A DNA stretch of 64,000 nucleotides. Source: Neisseria wadsworthii 9715 (GTDB lineage: Bacteria; Pseudomonadota; Gammaproteobacteria; Burkholderiales; Neisseriaceae). Shown here piece by piece: positions 41,496 to 51,592 of the stretch (within the stretch, counting starts at the first letter, position 1; each line of letters opens with the position of its first letter). The stretch lies in contig NZ_JH165159.1 in the NCBI RefSeq assembly GCF_000227765.1, forward strand, positions 161,585 through 225,584. Reading direction: 5' to 3'. The notes below the pieces were generated by a model. It saw nothing but the letters and a program-made list of their open reading frames with translations, did not search any database and had not been told where the DNA came from. The position numbers and the translations under genes are program-made.

Positions 41496-43118
41496 ATGTT
41501 TCGGTCTTGTCGGTCTTTAATCACATTTTCTGTGGCCGCCACTTTTTTAAGCGCGTGCAACCAATCTTCGCCCTCTTCAAATGCCAGGTTGGCAGAAAAT
41601 CATGTTTTAAAACAGCCTGCTGCAATGGGCGTGCTTGTGTATGGGTCTGTCAAGGCCGCAATGGAAATGCCTTTGCCGCGCCAAAATACCGAGCGCTACG
41701 GCAAAATCGAAACCAATCCTGTACATGCGGTGGCGCAAATGCCGGTTTCCACTTTCAGCATTGATGTGGATACAGGCAGCTATGCCAATGTCCGCCGTTT
41801 TCTGAGCAGCTCGGGCAGGTTGCCGCCGAAAGATGCGGTGCGCATTGAGGAAATGGTTAATTATTTCGACTACCATTACCCGCTGCCGGAAGGCGGCAAA
41901 CCTTTTGCCGTGCACACCGAAACCGTTGATTCCCCTTGGCAGAAAGATGCCAAAATCATCAAAATCGGCATTCAAGCAAAAGATTTGGCGGTGAAAGCGC
42001 TTCCGCCGGCCAATTTGGTGTTTTTAGTGGATGTGTCGGGCAGCATGAATAGCGAAAACAAGCTGCCGTTGGTGAAGCAAACCCTGCGCCTGTTAACCGA
42101 ACAATTGCGCGAGCAGGACAAAGTTACCCTGATTACCTATGCCAGCGGCGAAAAACTGGTGTTGCCGCCCACTTCGGGCAAACACAAAGAAACCATTTTG
42201 CGCGCCGTTAACGAGCTGAGCGCAGGAGGAGCAACCGCAGGCGAAGCGGCAATTCAAATGGCGTATAAAGAAGCGGAAAAAGCGTTTGTGAAAAACGGCA
42301 TCAACCGCATTCTGTTGGCAACCGACGGCGATTTTAATGTGGGTATCACTGATTTTGAAACGCTCAAAAGCATGGTTGCGGAAAAGCGCAAAAGCGGCAT
42401 ATCGCTAACCACATTGGGTTTTGGCGAAGGCAATTACAATGAAAATCTGATGGAGCAGCTGGCCGACGCGGGCGACGGAAATTACAGCTACATCGATAAC
42501 TGGAAAGAAGCCCAAAAAGTATTGCAGCGCCAGCTTTCCTCCACGCTGGTCACCGTCGCGCAAGACGTGAAAATCCAAGTTGAATTCAATCCGGCTACCG
42601 TAAAAGAATACCGCTTGATCGGATATGAAAACCGCCTGTTAAAACAGGAAGACTTCAATAACGATAAAGTGGATGCGGGCGACATCGGAGCCGGCCACAG
42701 CGTGACCGCGCTGTATGAAATTATTCCGACGGGCAAACAAGGCTGGCTGAATGAATCGCGCTACCAAAAGCCGGCTCAAGCGGCCGGCGGCAAAAACGAA
42801 TACGCCTATGTGAACTTGCGCTATAAGCTGCCCGGCCAAGAGAAAAGCATTTTGCTCAGCCAGCCGGTGGCGGTTAAGAGCAAGCCGCTAACACAGGCTT
42901 CAGAAAATACCCGGTTTGCATTGGCTGTGGCCGCTTACGGGCAGGCATTGCGCGGCGGCGAGTATAACGGCAATATGGATTGGGGCAGCATCGTCCGGCT
43001 TGCCCAAAGCGCTGCAAAACCCGATCCTTACGGCTTGCGCGAAGAATTTATAGAGCTGGCGAAAATTGCCCAAAGCTTGAGCAGCAAAGCGCCGGAAGCG
43101 CAAATCAATCTGAAATAA
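41496..43118 (+). CDS. VWA-domain lipoprotein (YfbK-like)
   Basis: The 540-residue protein has a lipoprotein signal (lipobox LSAC, Cys about residue 21). The family segment NTERYGKIETNPVHAVAQMPVSTFSIDVDTGSYANVRRFL leads to a von Willebrand A domain with metal site DVSGSMNS and a downstream TDGDFN. A C-terminal DUF3520-like region follows. E. coli YfbK is the model; function is unknown, but VWA domains usually mediate metal-dependent protein binding. It is on the same strand as pncC and the next gene. Confidence 0.9.
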   Translation: MFRSCRSLITFSVAATFLSACNQSSPSSNARLAENHVLKQPAAMGVLVYGSVKAAMEMPLPRQNTERYGKIETNPVHAVAQMPVSTFSIDVDTGSYANVRRFLSSSGRLPPKDAVRIEEMVNYFDYHYPLPEGGKPFAVHTETVDSPWQKDAKIIKIGIQAKDLAVKALPPANLVFLVDVSGSMNSENKLPLVKQTLRLLTEQLREQDKVTLITYASGEKLVLPPTSGKHKETILRAVNELSAGGATAGEAAIQMAYKEAEKAFVKNGINRILLATDGDFNVGITDFETLKSMVAEKRKSGISLTTLGFGEGNYNENLMEQLADAGDGNYSYIDNWKEAQKVLQRQLSSTLVTVAQDVKIQVEFNPATVKEYRLIGYENRLLKQEDFNNDKVDAGDIGAGHSVTALYEIIPTGKQGWLNESRYQKPAQAAGGKNEYAYVNLRYKLPGQEKSILLSQPVAVKSKPLTQASENTRFALAVAAYGQALRGGEYNGNMDWGSIVRLAQSAAKPDPYGLREEFIELAKIAQSLSSKAPEAQINLK

Positions 43119-43144
43119 TGACGCAGGTTTTGCCATAACAAACT

Positions 43145-43185
43145 ATGCCTGTCTGAAAATGACAGTGTTGTTTCAGACAGGCATT
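43145..43185 (+). terminator. Inverted DUS pair after the VWA gene
   Basis: DUS copies at 43146-43157 and 43172-43183 form a hairpin with a 14-base loop. Confidence 0.72.
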
Positions 43186-43217
43186 TAACCCGCCAATACT
43201 GTTGATATGCAAAAATC

Positions 43218-43865
43218 ATGTTTTCATCCCCTTCTTCTAACAAGCAACCTTACCGGCCTTATAATGACCAAAACTGGCCGTTTCGAATTATGCTGTTAAT
43301 CGTGTTTGCCGGTGTGCTGGCATGGGGCGCCATTGTTTACTACATTTACCATCTGGCAGAAGAGGCTAAAAAACGCACGGTGCAGGCTATTGCGTCTGCC
43401 GATGCCATTATGGTGTTGGGCAATGCGGTAAACCGCAACGGCGCGCCCAACCCCTGCCTGCGTTCGCGTGTAGAAGCCGGTGTGTCGCTTTATTATGCCG
43501 ACAAAGCGCCTATGTTGCTGATGTCGGGCGGTACCGATAGCGATGGCAGCAATGAAGCCGAAGCCATGCGTGATATTGCTTTGACATTGGGCGTGCCCGC
43601 AGCCCATATCCGGTTGGAAAACCGCTCGGAAAGCACTTATGAAAATATCGCGTTCAGCACGCCTTTGCTGAGCGGCAAAGACAGGATTGTGCTGGTAAGC
43701 GACGGTTTTCATCTGGCCCGCGCCGAATGGCTGGCGGCCAAGCAGTGGCCCCGGAAAAACATCCAATCCTACTCCGGTGCAGGTTGCCGCGAGCCTGATT
43801 GGCAATATACCCGCAAACTGATACGCGAAAGCCTGGCTTGGGCAAAGGCTCTATTTGTGCATTAG
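43218..43865 (+). CDS. DUF218 (YdcF/ElyC/SanA-like) membrane protein
   Basis: The 215-residue protein has one N-terminal membrane helix (about residues 25-48) and a DUF218 domain: DAIMVLGNAVNRNGAPNPCLRSRVEAGVSLY, LMSGGTDSDGSNEAEAM, NRSESTYENIAFS and VLVSDGFHLARA. ElyC and SanA of E. coli affect envelope polysaccharide and vancomycin sensitivity; a similar envelope role is plausible. It is probably periplasm-facing. Confidence 0.88.
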   Translation: MFSSPSSNKQPYRPYNDQNWPFRIMLLIVFAGVLAWGAIVYYIYHLAEEAKKRTVQAIASADAIMVLGNAVNRNGAPNPCLRSRVEAGVSLYYADKAPMLLMSGGTDSDGSNEAEAMRDIALTLGVPAAHIRLENRSESTYENIAFSTPLLSGKDRIVLVSDGFHLARAEWLAAKQWPRKNIQSYSGAGCREPDWQYTRKLIRESLAWAKALFVH

Positions 43866-43982
43866 CAGCCTGCCGAAAGCGTGTCATGTGATACTGCGGC
43901 TTGAGGTATAATTGTCGGCTTTACAGCATATTACCGTGAAGCTTAATTTTCTCAGAGGCTGATTTGCCCTAGCTCAATCTGA

Positions 43983-45368
<1,386 letters not shown>

Positions 45369-45375
45369 AAATCAA

Positions 45376-45409
45376 AATGCCTGTCTGAAAAGTTTTCAGA
45401 CAGGCATTG
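45376..45409. terminator. Inverted DUS pair between convergent purB and lipoprotein gene
   Basis: DUS copies at 45378-45389 and 45395-45406 form a hairpin with a five-base loop. Confidence 0.77.
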
Positions 45410-45431
45410 TTTGCATTTGCGCTTTTGCAAG

Positions 45432-45854
45432 CTATTTGGCGCTTTGAACGGTGCTGCGGATTTCCGTTTCACATTTTTCCATAGGCACCCATTCCAATTT
45501 AGGGCGGCCGACAAATGCGCCGAAACCTACACTGGCTTTGACACATTGGGTTTCATTCGGGCGCAAAGGTACCTGTACGCTGCGGCGGGCTTCTGTTTTT
45601 GCCCAAATTTCATAATCTCCCGGTATAAGCTCTTTACTGATATAGCCGCCGTTTCGGATGTGGCCGATTAGTTGGTCATTGGCGTGCACATCATAATGAA
45701 CGCCGCTGCCTTTGAAAGCCGATGGGCGGTAAACATAAATTTTGCTTTGGCCTTCGGCGGGCGGAGTAAATCCGGCGAACTGTGTGCCGGTCGCACTACA
45801 AGCCGAGAGAAGTGTGCCGACAATGCCGATGGATAAAATGCGTTTAATATTCAT
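45432..45854 (-). CDS. DUF2846 family lipoprotein
   Basis: The 140-residue protein has a lipoprotein signal (MNIKRILSIGIVGTLLSAC, Cys 19). The mature domain has the DUF2846 pattern: KIYVYRPSAFKGSGVHYDVHANDQLIGHIRNGGYISKELIPGDYEIWA, a beta-sandwich often found in envelope lipoproteins. Two further Cys could form a disulfide. Function is unknown. It converges with purB. Confidence 0.83.
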   Translation of the reverse strand: MNIKRILSIGIVGTLLSACSATGTQFAGFTPPAEGQSKIYVYRPSAFKGSGVHYDVHANDQLIGHIRNGGYISKELIPGDYEIWAKTEARRSVQVPLRPNETQCVKASVGFGAFVGRPKLEWVPMEKCETEIRSTVQSAK

Positions 45855-46061
45855 GACGTTTCCTTTGCAGTGAATAGAGATGGTTTTGCTTATAAAGTAA
45901 CTTTGGTAATTATATTTAATAGAACTAATTTTTAAAAAGCAAAGAAGGTTCGATTACATAAAATTACAAAGGGTGTTTAGAAATAGCGACATCAAACAAA
46001 CCGGATGCCCTGCCGCCCAAATTCAAGTATCATCAAATTTTCCTTTATCCTCCGATAAATC

Positions 46062-46637
46062 ATGAATTTCGACACCCTTATCAGCATCGCGCTCGGAGTC
46101 GGGCTGGCAGTCAGCTCCGGTTTTCGTGTGTTCCTGCCTTTGTTTGCACTCAGCTTGTCGGCATATTTCGGTATGTGGCCGCTGAATGAAAGCTGGCAAT
46201 GGCTGGCAAGCACCAATGCTTTGATTATTTTAGGGATTGCAGCGATTACCGAATCGCTCAGCTATCTGATACCGTTTGTGGATAATTTGCTCGACACCAT
46301 TGCGGTGCCGCTGGCTGGGTTGGCCGGAACGGCGGTGGTGGCTTCTACTGCTGCGGATTTAAGCCCGGCGGTAACGTGGACATTGGCGATTATTGCCGGC
46401 GGGGGCGCGGCGGCGGCCATTAAAGGCGCGAGTGCCACCACGCGCATGGCCAGCACGGCCACAACCGGCGGCTTGGCCAACCCTGTGTTTTCGGTTTTTG
46501 AAACCAGTATGGCCGTGGTGATGAGCGTGCTGAGCCTGTTTGTGCCGGTGCTGGCGGTATTTTTGGTGGTTGCGGTGGTGTTTTGGCTGTATCGGAAATA
46601 TACACGCTACCAGAGGAACAAAATGCCTACGGCTTAA
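46062..46637 (+). CDS. DUF4126 family membrane protein
   Basis: The 191-residue protein has about five hydrophobic segments. The DUF4126 pattern is visible: a short N-terminal helix with SSGFRVFLPLFALSLSAYFG, DNLLDTIAVPLAGLAGTAV, a Gly/Ala-rich GGGAAAAIKGASATTRMAST-like stretch, and a final helix before a basic tail. Function is unknown. Confidence 0.85.
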   Translation: MNFDTLISIALGVGLAVSSGFRVFLPLFALSLSAYFGMWPLNESWQWLASTNALIILGIAAITESLSYLIPFVDNLLDTIAVPLAGLAGTAVVASTAADLSPAVTWTLAIIAGGGAAAAIKGASATTRMASTATTGGLANPVFSVFETSMAVVMSVLSLFVPVLAVFLVVAVVFWLYRKYTRYQRNKMPTA

Positions 46638-46649
46638 GCTGGGTAAAAC

Positions 46650-46692
46650 AATGCCTGTCTGAAAACAAGTTCTAGTTTTCAGACAGGCATTT
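46650..46692. terminator. Inverted DUS pair between convergent DUF4126 and DUF2288 genes
   Basis: DUS copies at 46652-46663 and 46678-46689 form a hairpin. Confidence 0.75.
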
Positions 46693-46716
46693 GGTTGAAT
46701 GCGGCGCCGTAAATTC

Positions 46717-47028
46717 TTATTGCGCCAACCCTTTGTCGGTTTCACACGGCTGAACCAGCACCCACGGTGCCACCACCACCGCCCACATCGCCTGATTATC
46801 GGCAAAAAATTGATGCGCTTGCGCTTCGCTGACCACACCGAATTTGCCTTGCTGCATCAGTTTGCCGAGTGTTGCGGTGTCATCGTCTGCCATCAGGCGG
46901 GCGGTTTGGATTAAATCAAGGTCGGGGCTCACATAAACGGCGGCTCCGCGGGCAAAATGCGGCTGAAGTTCTTGCCAGTTGATGCGGGCGGTTTCGAGGT
47001 TGAGTTTGTCGTTGAGCAGGTCGGTCAT
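46717..47028 (-). CDS. DUF2288 family protein
   Basis: The 103-residue protein matches the DUF2288 layout: L-E-TARINWQELQPHFARGAAVYVSPDLDLIQTA, then DDTATLGKLMQQG and a final hydrophobic WAVVVAPWVLVQP. Function is unknown. It is soluble with no signal peptide. Confidence 0.83.
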   Translation of the reverse strand: MTDLLNDKLNLETARINWQELQPHFARGAAVYVSPDLDLIQTARLMADDDTATLGKLMQQGKFGVVSEAQAHQFFADNQAMWAVVVAPWVLVQPCETDKGLAQ

Positions 47029-47212
47029 GGTTGGGATTTACGGTGTAAAGAAGTGAAGCGATATTGTACCAATTTTAGCGCGAAAAAAATGCTTGTCTGA
47101 CATAAGGCCGTTCAGACAGGTATTTTTTGCCGTTTGGCAGCAAGTGTTCAACTCGGTTTGGGCAATTGGGACTGGTATTGACACTATTTGAAAATAAAAC
47201 TAATTGAACAGT

Positions 47213-47242
47213 TTGTTATGTTATTTATAAAAATTTTATGAT
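47213..47242 (+). promoter_or_regulatory. Predicted promoter of a short intergenic transcript
   Basis: TTGTTA (47213-47218) and TATGAT (47237-47242) are 18 bases apart in a very A/T-rich stretch. They point towards the terminator at 47368. Confidence 0.4.
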
Positions 47243-47248
47243 AATATA

Positions 47249-47402
47249 CGATTTATGCAAATAGAATTTGATTTTCCGTTAAGTTTGTTGTATTTTGTAA
47301 TCGCCAACTTGATGAAAGATGGCTAAAAAAACAAGTCACAAAGGAAAAAAGAGAAATCTGTTGGGATAAAAAGCCGCCGCAATGTTCGAGCGGCTTTTTC
47401 TG
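47249..47402 (+). ncRNA. Candidate small RNA or short-peptide transcript
   Basis: This stretch lies between a predicted promoter and a strong terminator, giving a transcript of about 150 bases. It contains two tiny overlapping frames: a 23-codon one at 47255-47326 and a basic 16-codon one at 47319-47369 (MAKKTSHKGKKRNLLG), whose stop lies at the base of the terminator. It could be a regulatory RNA, a small-protein gene, or both. With the degraded DUS pair near 47090-47125 it explains the 440-base gap before lysA. Confidence 0.35.
47368..47402 (+). terminator. Strong Rho-independent terminator
   Basis: A perfect 10-bp stem (47368-47377 with 47390-47399) ends in a five-T run, pointing right. 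No conventional gene precedes it on this strand. Confidence 0.82.
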
Positions 47403-47417
47403 TCGGAGCGTGATGCA

Positions 47418-47452
47418 AATGCCTGTCTGAAACCTTATTCAGACAGGCATTG
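47418..47452 (-). terminator. Inverted DUS pair downstream of lysA
   Basis: DUS copies at 47420-47431 and 47438-47449 form a hairpin just past the lysA stop. Confidence 0.77.
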
Positions 47453-47470
47453 TTCATTTTTGAATGATGG

Positions 47471-48691
47471 TTATAAACACTCTGTTTCGTTGGCCAACAT
47501 CTCTTCGATGGTTTCGCGGCGGCGAACGAGTTTGGCTTTACTGCCGCTCACCAACACTTCGGCGGCTCGGGCGCGCGTGTTGTAGTTGCTGGCCATGCTT
47601 GAAGCATAAGCTCCCGCGCTGCGCACTACCAGCAAGTCGCCCGGCTTGGCGGCGATTTTGCGGTTTTGGGCAAGGAAATCGCCGGTTTCGCAAACCGGGC
47701 CGACAATGTCGGCCAAAATCGGCGCGGCATCGGTGGGTTCTGCGTTTTCAATGTGGTGGTAAGCCTGATAAAGCGCAGGGCGCATCAGATCGTTCATGGC
47801 GGCATCGACAATCACGAAATGCTTTTCTTCGCCCTGCTTGATGAATTCCACCCGGGTCAGCAGCGCGCCTGCGTTGCCTACCAAGCTTCGGCCGGGCTCG
47901 AGCACCAGTTGCTGCGGGCGCTTATCCATCACCTTGGCTACGGCATCGGCATAAGCCTGCAAATCGGGCTTTTGCTCGTTGTGGTACACAATGCCAACGC
48001 CGCCGCCCAAGTCGATATGTTGCAGCGCAATGCCGGCGGCTTCGAGCTTATCGACCAGCAGTAAAATGCGTTCGCAAGCTTCTGTCAGCGGGGCGAGGTC
48101 GATCAGTTGCGAGCCGATATGGCAATCAATGCCCGTGATGTTCAGGTGGGGTAGGGAAGCGGCATAGCGGTAGGCGGCTTCGGCTTCGCTCATGGCAATG
48201 CCGAATTTATTGGCTTTCAAGCCGGTGGAGATATAGGGGTGGGTTTTGGCGTCCACGTCGGGGTTGATGCGAAGGGAAATCGGCGCTTGTTTGCCCAGCG
48301 CGGCGGCCACTTGGTTGATGCGGTCAAGCTCGGGCAGCGATTCTACGTTGAAACATTTCACGCCGCTCTTGAGCGCAAATTCGATTTCTGCTTCGCTTTT
48401 GCCCACGCCGGAAAAAATGGTTTTGCCCGCATCGCCACCGGCCGCCAATACGCGCGCCAGCTCGCCGCCGGAAACAATGTCGAAGCCGCTGCCCAATTCG
48501 GCAAAGCGGCGGATAACGCTCAGGTTGCTGTTGGCCTTCACGGCATAGCAGATCAGCGGGTTGAGCGTTGCAAAAGCGGTTTGGTAGGCTTTAAAAGCTT
48601 CATCCAGAGCGGCGCGGCTGTACACATAAAGCGGTGTGCCGAACTGCGCGGCAAGCTCGGTGTAGGTGAGTTGTTCACATTTGAGGGACAT
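47471..48691 (-). CDS. lysA: Diaminopimelate decarboxylase
   Basis: LysA makes L-lysine from meso-diaminopimelate. The 406-residue PLP enzyme has the cofactor Lys in [15 protein letters not shown], the HIGSQL motif, [23 protein letters not shown] and the dimer-interface Cys in [11 protein letters not shown]. It starts two bases after the lptM stop, so the two are translationally coupled; lptM-lysA is a conserved pair in many proteobacteria. Confidence 0.96.
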   Translation of the reverse strand: MSLKCEQLTYTELAAQFGTPLYVYSRAALDEAFKAYQTAFATLNPLICYAVKANSNLSVIRRFAELGSGFDIVSGGELARVLAAGGDAGKTIFSGVGKSEAEIEFALKSGVKCFNVESLPELDRINQVAAALGKQAPISLRINPDVDAKTHPYISTGLKANKFGIAMSEAEAAYRYAASLPHLNITGIDCHIGSQLIDLAPLTEACERILLLVDKLEAAGIALQHIDLGGGVGIVYHNEQKPDLQAYADAVAKVMDKRPQQLVLEPGRSLVGNAGALLTRVEFIKQGEEKHFVIVDAAMNDLMRPALYQAYHHIENAEPTDAAPILADIVGPVCETGDFLAQNRKIAAKPGDLLVVRSAGAYASSMASNYNTRARAAEVLVSGSKAKLVRRRETIEEMLANETECL

Positions 48692-48693
48692 GA

Positions 48694-48855
48694 TTATTCC
48701 GGTTGGGTAACGGGTTCTTTCGATTCGAATTGCAGGCCGGTCTGTAGCGGGCCGAATTTGGCTTTGTCGCCTTCTTTAGGCAGGTAAAGATCGCCTTTAT
48801 AGCCGCAGGCCGAGAGTAAAACCAGCAAGGCGGCGGTGGAAAGCAGTTTTTTCAT
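48694..48855 (-). CDS. lptM: LptM-like small lipoprotein
   Basis: This 53-residue gene reads [21 protein letters not shown] followed by [17 protein letters not shown]. The lipobox LSAC-G and the CGxKGxLYLP consensus are the mark of LptM (YifL), which assists disulfide maturation of the LptD LPS translocon. The position directly upstream of lysA is the conserved one. It diverges from cyaY across 66 bases. Confidence 0.9.
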   Translation of the reverse strand: MKKLLSTAALLVLLSACGYKGDLYLPKEGDKAKFGPLQTGLQFESKEPVTQPE

Positions 48856-48921
48856 GGTGTTTTAGCCTTATATATGGCAAGATTCGGTATCTTAAACAAA
48901 AATCACGATACACACAAAACA

Positions 48922-49251
48922 ATGATGACCGAAAGCGAATTTTTGCAGCATTCCGACCGCCTGTTTGCCCATATCGAAGACCAAATCGATGAAGCGGGTT
49001 TGGATTTCGACTGCCGCCTGGCCGGCAACGTGCTCACCATTGAGGCAGACGACGGCACGCAGATTATTGTGAACCGCCATACGCCCAATCAGGAATTATG
49101 GATAGCGGCCAAAAGCGGCGGCTATCATTTTGCACACCAAAACGGCACCTGGCTTGCTACGCGGGACGGCAGCGAATTTTTTGCCGTGTTAAACCAAGCC
49201 CTGAGCGCAGCTTGCGGCGAAACAGCCGAGATTCCGCCTTTTTCAGGCTGA
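48922..49251 (+). CDS. cyaY: Iron-sulfur cluster assembly protein CyaY (frataxin)
   Basis: CyaY binds iron and modulates the IscS-IscU cluster assembly machine. The 109-residue reading starts [23 protein letters not shown]; acidic residues of the first helix, the central [14 protein letters not shown] and the later [17 protein letters not shown] match the family. The open frame extends upstream without similarity. It diverges from lptM-lysA, a widely conserved arrangement. Confidence 0.94.
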   Translation: MMTESEFLQHSDRLFAHIEDQIDEAGLDFDCRLAGNVLTIEADDGTQIIVNRHTPNQELWIAAKSGGYHFAHQNGTWLATRDGSEFFAVLNQALSAACGETAEIPPFSG

Positions 49252-49280
49252 AAATACAGCTATGCCTGTAGGAAAGATGT

Positions 49281-49292
49281 TTCAGACAGGCA
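49281..49292 (-). repeat. DUS with a decayed partner
   Basis: A full reverse DUS faces TGCCTGTAGGAA at 49263-49274, which has two mismatches, so this former pair is decaying. Confidence 0.8.
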
Positions 49293-49324
49293 TTTTGTTT
49301 ACCTATGGTTGCCCAAAACACTTT

Positions 49325-50191
49325 ATGACCGACACCGCCCAAATCATCGCCAGCTACGGCCGCCGCTACACCGTACGCACCAATGACGGCTCCGTTTACG
49401 ACGCCACCACCCGCAAAAAGCGAGTGGATTTCGCCTGCGGCGATTTTGTGCGTATCATCCCGCAAAATGCCGAGCAAGTGGTAATAGAAGACTACTTGCC
49501 GCGCCAAAGTCTGCTTTACCGCAAAGACGCCTGGAAAACCAAGCTGATTGCCGCCAATGTGAGCCGCCTGTTTATCGTGTTGGCCGCCGTGCCTTCGCCC
49601 AACGAAATGCTGCTGCAACGCGCCTTGTTGGCGGCAGAAGCCGGTGGCATTGAGCCTTTTATTGTGTTGAACAAAGCCGATTTGCCCGAAACCGCCGCTT
49701 GGCGCGAAAAACTGCGTTTTTATGAAACGCTGGGTTATCCGGTTTACGAAGTGAGCGCGTTGGAAAACGCCGAATCCTTAAAACCAGCGCTGCAAGGGCA
49801 AACCTCGATTTTTCTCGGCCAATCCGGTATGGGCAAGTCCACGCTCACCAATGCGCTTTTGGGGCGGGATATTGCCCGCACCGGCGATATTTCCACCGCC
49901 CTCGATTCAGGCAGGCACACCACAACCCACGCCCAACTTTATGATTTGGATGAAAAAAGCAAGCTGATTGATTCGCCCGGCCTGCAGGAATTCGGTTTGT
50001 TTCACCTCAACGCGCCCGATTTACTGCATTATTTCCCCGATATGCGCCATCTGGTCGGACAATGCCGTTTTCATAACTGCACCCACCGTCAAGAGCCGGG
50101 CTGTGCGGTAAAAGCTGCGGCAGAAAGCGGTGAAATCCGCCCTGAGCGGTTGGCATTTTTGCAGCGGATTACCGATGAATTGAGCCGTTAG
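49325..50191 (+). CDS. rsgA: Ribosome small subunit-dependent GTPase RsgA
   Basis: RsgA (YjeQ) helps late 30S maturation. The 288-residue protein has an N-terminal OB fold (VRTNDGSVYDATTRKKRVDFACGDFV), then a circularly permuted GTPase: G4 LNKADLP, G1 GQSGMGKSTLTN, G3 DSPGLQEFGL. The C-terminal zinc knuckle has CRFHNCTHRQEPGC. The start giving MTDTAQII is chosen; codons upstream come from a DUS hairpin and are not family-like. Confidence 0.94.
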   Translation: MTDTAQIIASYGRRYTVRTNDGSVYDATTRKKRVDFACGDFVRIIPQNAEQVVIEDYLPRQSLLYRKDAWKTKLIAANVSRLFIVLAAVPSPNEMLLQRALLAAEAGGIEPFIVLNKADLPETAAWREKLRFYETLGYPVYEVSALENAESLKPALQGQTSIFLGQSGMGKSTLTNALLGRDIARTGDISTALDSGRHTTTHAQLYDLDEKSKLIDSPGLQEFGLFHLNAPDLLHYFPDMRHLVGQCRFHNCTHRQEPGCAVKAAAESGEIRPERLAFLQRITDELSR

Positions 50192-50247
50192 GCGGATGTT
50201 TTGGCATATTTGAAAACATTCAATTTATAATAAATATTTAAAATAAA

Positions 50248-50337
50248 TATAGTGAGCCAGCTTCAAAAAGTATATCCGTCATACTTGGGTTAAACCCGAG
50301 TATGACGTCACAGTTACTATGTAAGTGGTTTAACGAT
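50248..50337. repeat. Palindromic short element, family B copy 3
   Basis: About 90 bases bounded by TATAGTGAGCCAGCTTC and a degraded right end (AAGTGGTTTAACGATA). It contains a single palindrome CATACTTGGGTTAAACCCGAGTATG rather than two. Confidence 0.6.
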
Positions 50338-50344
50338 AAATATA

Positions 50345-50356
50345 TGCCTGTCTGAA
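50345..50356 (+). repeat. Single DUS at a gene start
   Basis: A complete DUS ends three bases before the ATG of the next gene. It takes the place of a recognisable ribosome-binding site. Confidence 0.88.
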
Positions 50357-50359
50357 AAC

Positions 50360-50743
50360 ATGAAAACACGCACACTTTCTTTGTTTTTATTGCTGTTTGC
50401 CGCAGCCTGTGCTCAGAAAAACACGCCTGTGCAATGGCAATACCGCGGCGGCGATGCCAAAAAAGGCATTGTTTATCTTTCTTACGACCATGCCGAATTT
50501 CAGAATGCGAGGGCAGGGCAGGCCAGTCCTCAGCTGATGGCTGACAAACGTTGCCGCCAACTCGGTTTTCAAAAAGCCGCCCGCGTGCAAGGATCGCGCA
50601 GCGAATGCGTGCGCAAAGGCGGCATGATCGGCACCTGCTCGGTAACGCGCACCACTTATGAATATTTGTGCGGCGAATATCCGGCTCCGGTCAAAAAAGA
50701 AACGGCCAAGAAAACGGGTAAGCAGAAAAGCAAGAAAAAATGA
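50360..50743 (+). CDS. YecR-like lipoprotein
   Basis: The 127-residue protein has a lipoprotein signal (LFAAAC, Cys about residue 17). The mature core resembles YecR: GIVYLSYDHAEFQNARAGQ, an ADKRCRQLGFQKAARVQGSRSEC stretch, and CSVTRTTYEYLC, with four Cys for two disulfides. The tail is Lys-rich (KKETAKKTGKQKSKKK). In E. coli YecR is under flagellar control; this organism has no flagellum genes visible, so only the fold is inferred. Confidence 0.7.
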   Translation: MKTRTLSLFLLLFAAACAQKNTPVQWQYRGGDAKKGIVYLSYDHAEFQNARAGQASPQLMADKRCRQLGFQKAARVQGSRSECVRKGGMIGTCSVTRTTYEYLCGEYPAPVKKETAKKTGKQKSKKK

Positions 50744-50761
50744 ACAGTTGTCGTAATGCAA

Positions 50762-50796
50762 AATGCCTGTCTGAAAAAGGTTTCAGACAGGCATTT
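50762..50796. terminator. Inverted DUS pair between convergent YecR-like and DUF4328 genes
   Basis: DUS copies at 50764-50775 and 50782-50793 form a hairpin. Confidence 0.77.
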
Positions 50797-50818
50797 TGCT
50801 TGATGCGATTGTTTGGTT

Positions 50819-51475
50819 TCAGCCAACTTTTTTACCTGCTGCCAGCAAAGCTTGTTGATTTTGGATGCCCCGAACAATTTTGGTGAGGCAGTAAGCGCTA
50901 ATCAGCATGCATAACAAGCTGGCTAAATTAAGGTAAATAGGCAAAGTGAGGTGTACGCTTTCTAAATGGCTTTCTGTTTTATGAATGATTCTTTCCCCAA
51001 TCGAACCGATCAACCAAGTTATCCACCAAGTGTTAACCGGAATGGCCGAAGGCTTGCGGTCTTGCGCGGCATGCAGCCATATTTCTTTGGTGGCTTGATA
51101 GGGCATAACCAAGTTGAGAAAAGGGATGAAAAAACTGCCTACAGCCCAGCCGGGTTTGATGCTCATTTCCGCACCCAGCGCGCGGGCGTTGGCTGCGGCG
51201 CGATACAGCCAGCAGCAAACCAGAATAGCCGATGTTAGGAAACATAGGGCCAATAGCAGATCCAGCGGTCTAAAAAAGGGTTCTGCTTTTTCAAAAATTG
51301 CCCACCAACTCTGATCCAAATTAATCAGGCCGGAGGCAGAGTGGATGAGCAGCAATATCGGTATCAGCATAAGGCCGACCACCGTGTATATGGCGATCAC
51401 CGACCAAATGGCAGACAGCGTGAAACCAGTCAGCCTGCCGAAGTCTTGATAAATATAGTTTTTTTCTTTTTTCAT
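50819..51475 (-). CDS. DUF4328 family membrane protein
   Basis: The 218-residue protein has about five membrane segments. The DUF4328 signature is clear: WLYRAAANARALGAEMSIKPGWAVGSFFIPFLNLVMPYQATKEIW. I start at MKKEKNYIYQ; the frame upstream is non-coding DUS sequence. Function is unknown; such proteins are common in bacteria. Confidence 0.85.
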   Translation of the reverse strand: MKKEKNYIYQDFGRLTGFTLSAIWSVIAIYTVVGLMLIPILLLIHSASGLINLDQSWWAIFEKAEPFFRPLDLLLALCFLTSAILVCCWLYRAAANARALGAEMSIKPGWAVGSFFIPFLNLVMPYQATKEIWLHAAQDRKPSAIPVNTWWITWLIGSIGERIIHKTESHLESVHLTLPIYLNLASLLCMLISAYCLTKIVRGIQNQQALLAAGKKVG

Positions 51476-51529
51476 AAGGTGTTTCCCGTAAATGTTGTTG
51501 AAGGATTGGTGTTGGGTTATTTCATGATC

Positions 51530-51575
51530 AATGCCTGTCTGAAAACTATTCCGCATTGTTTTCAGACAGGCATTG
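51530..51575 (-). terminator. Inverted DUS pair after the SPFH gene
   Basis: DUS copies at 51532-51543 and 51561-51572 form a hairpin with a 17-base loop, just past the stop of the SPFH gene. Confidence 0.72.
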
Positions 51576-51592
51576 TTGTTTGTAATAAGGCT

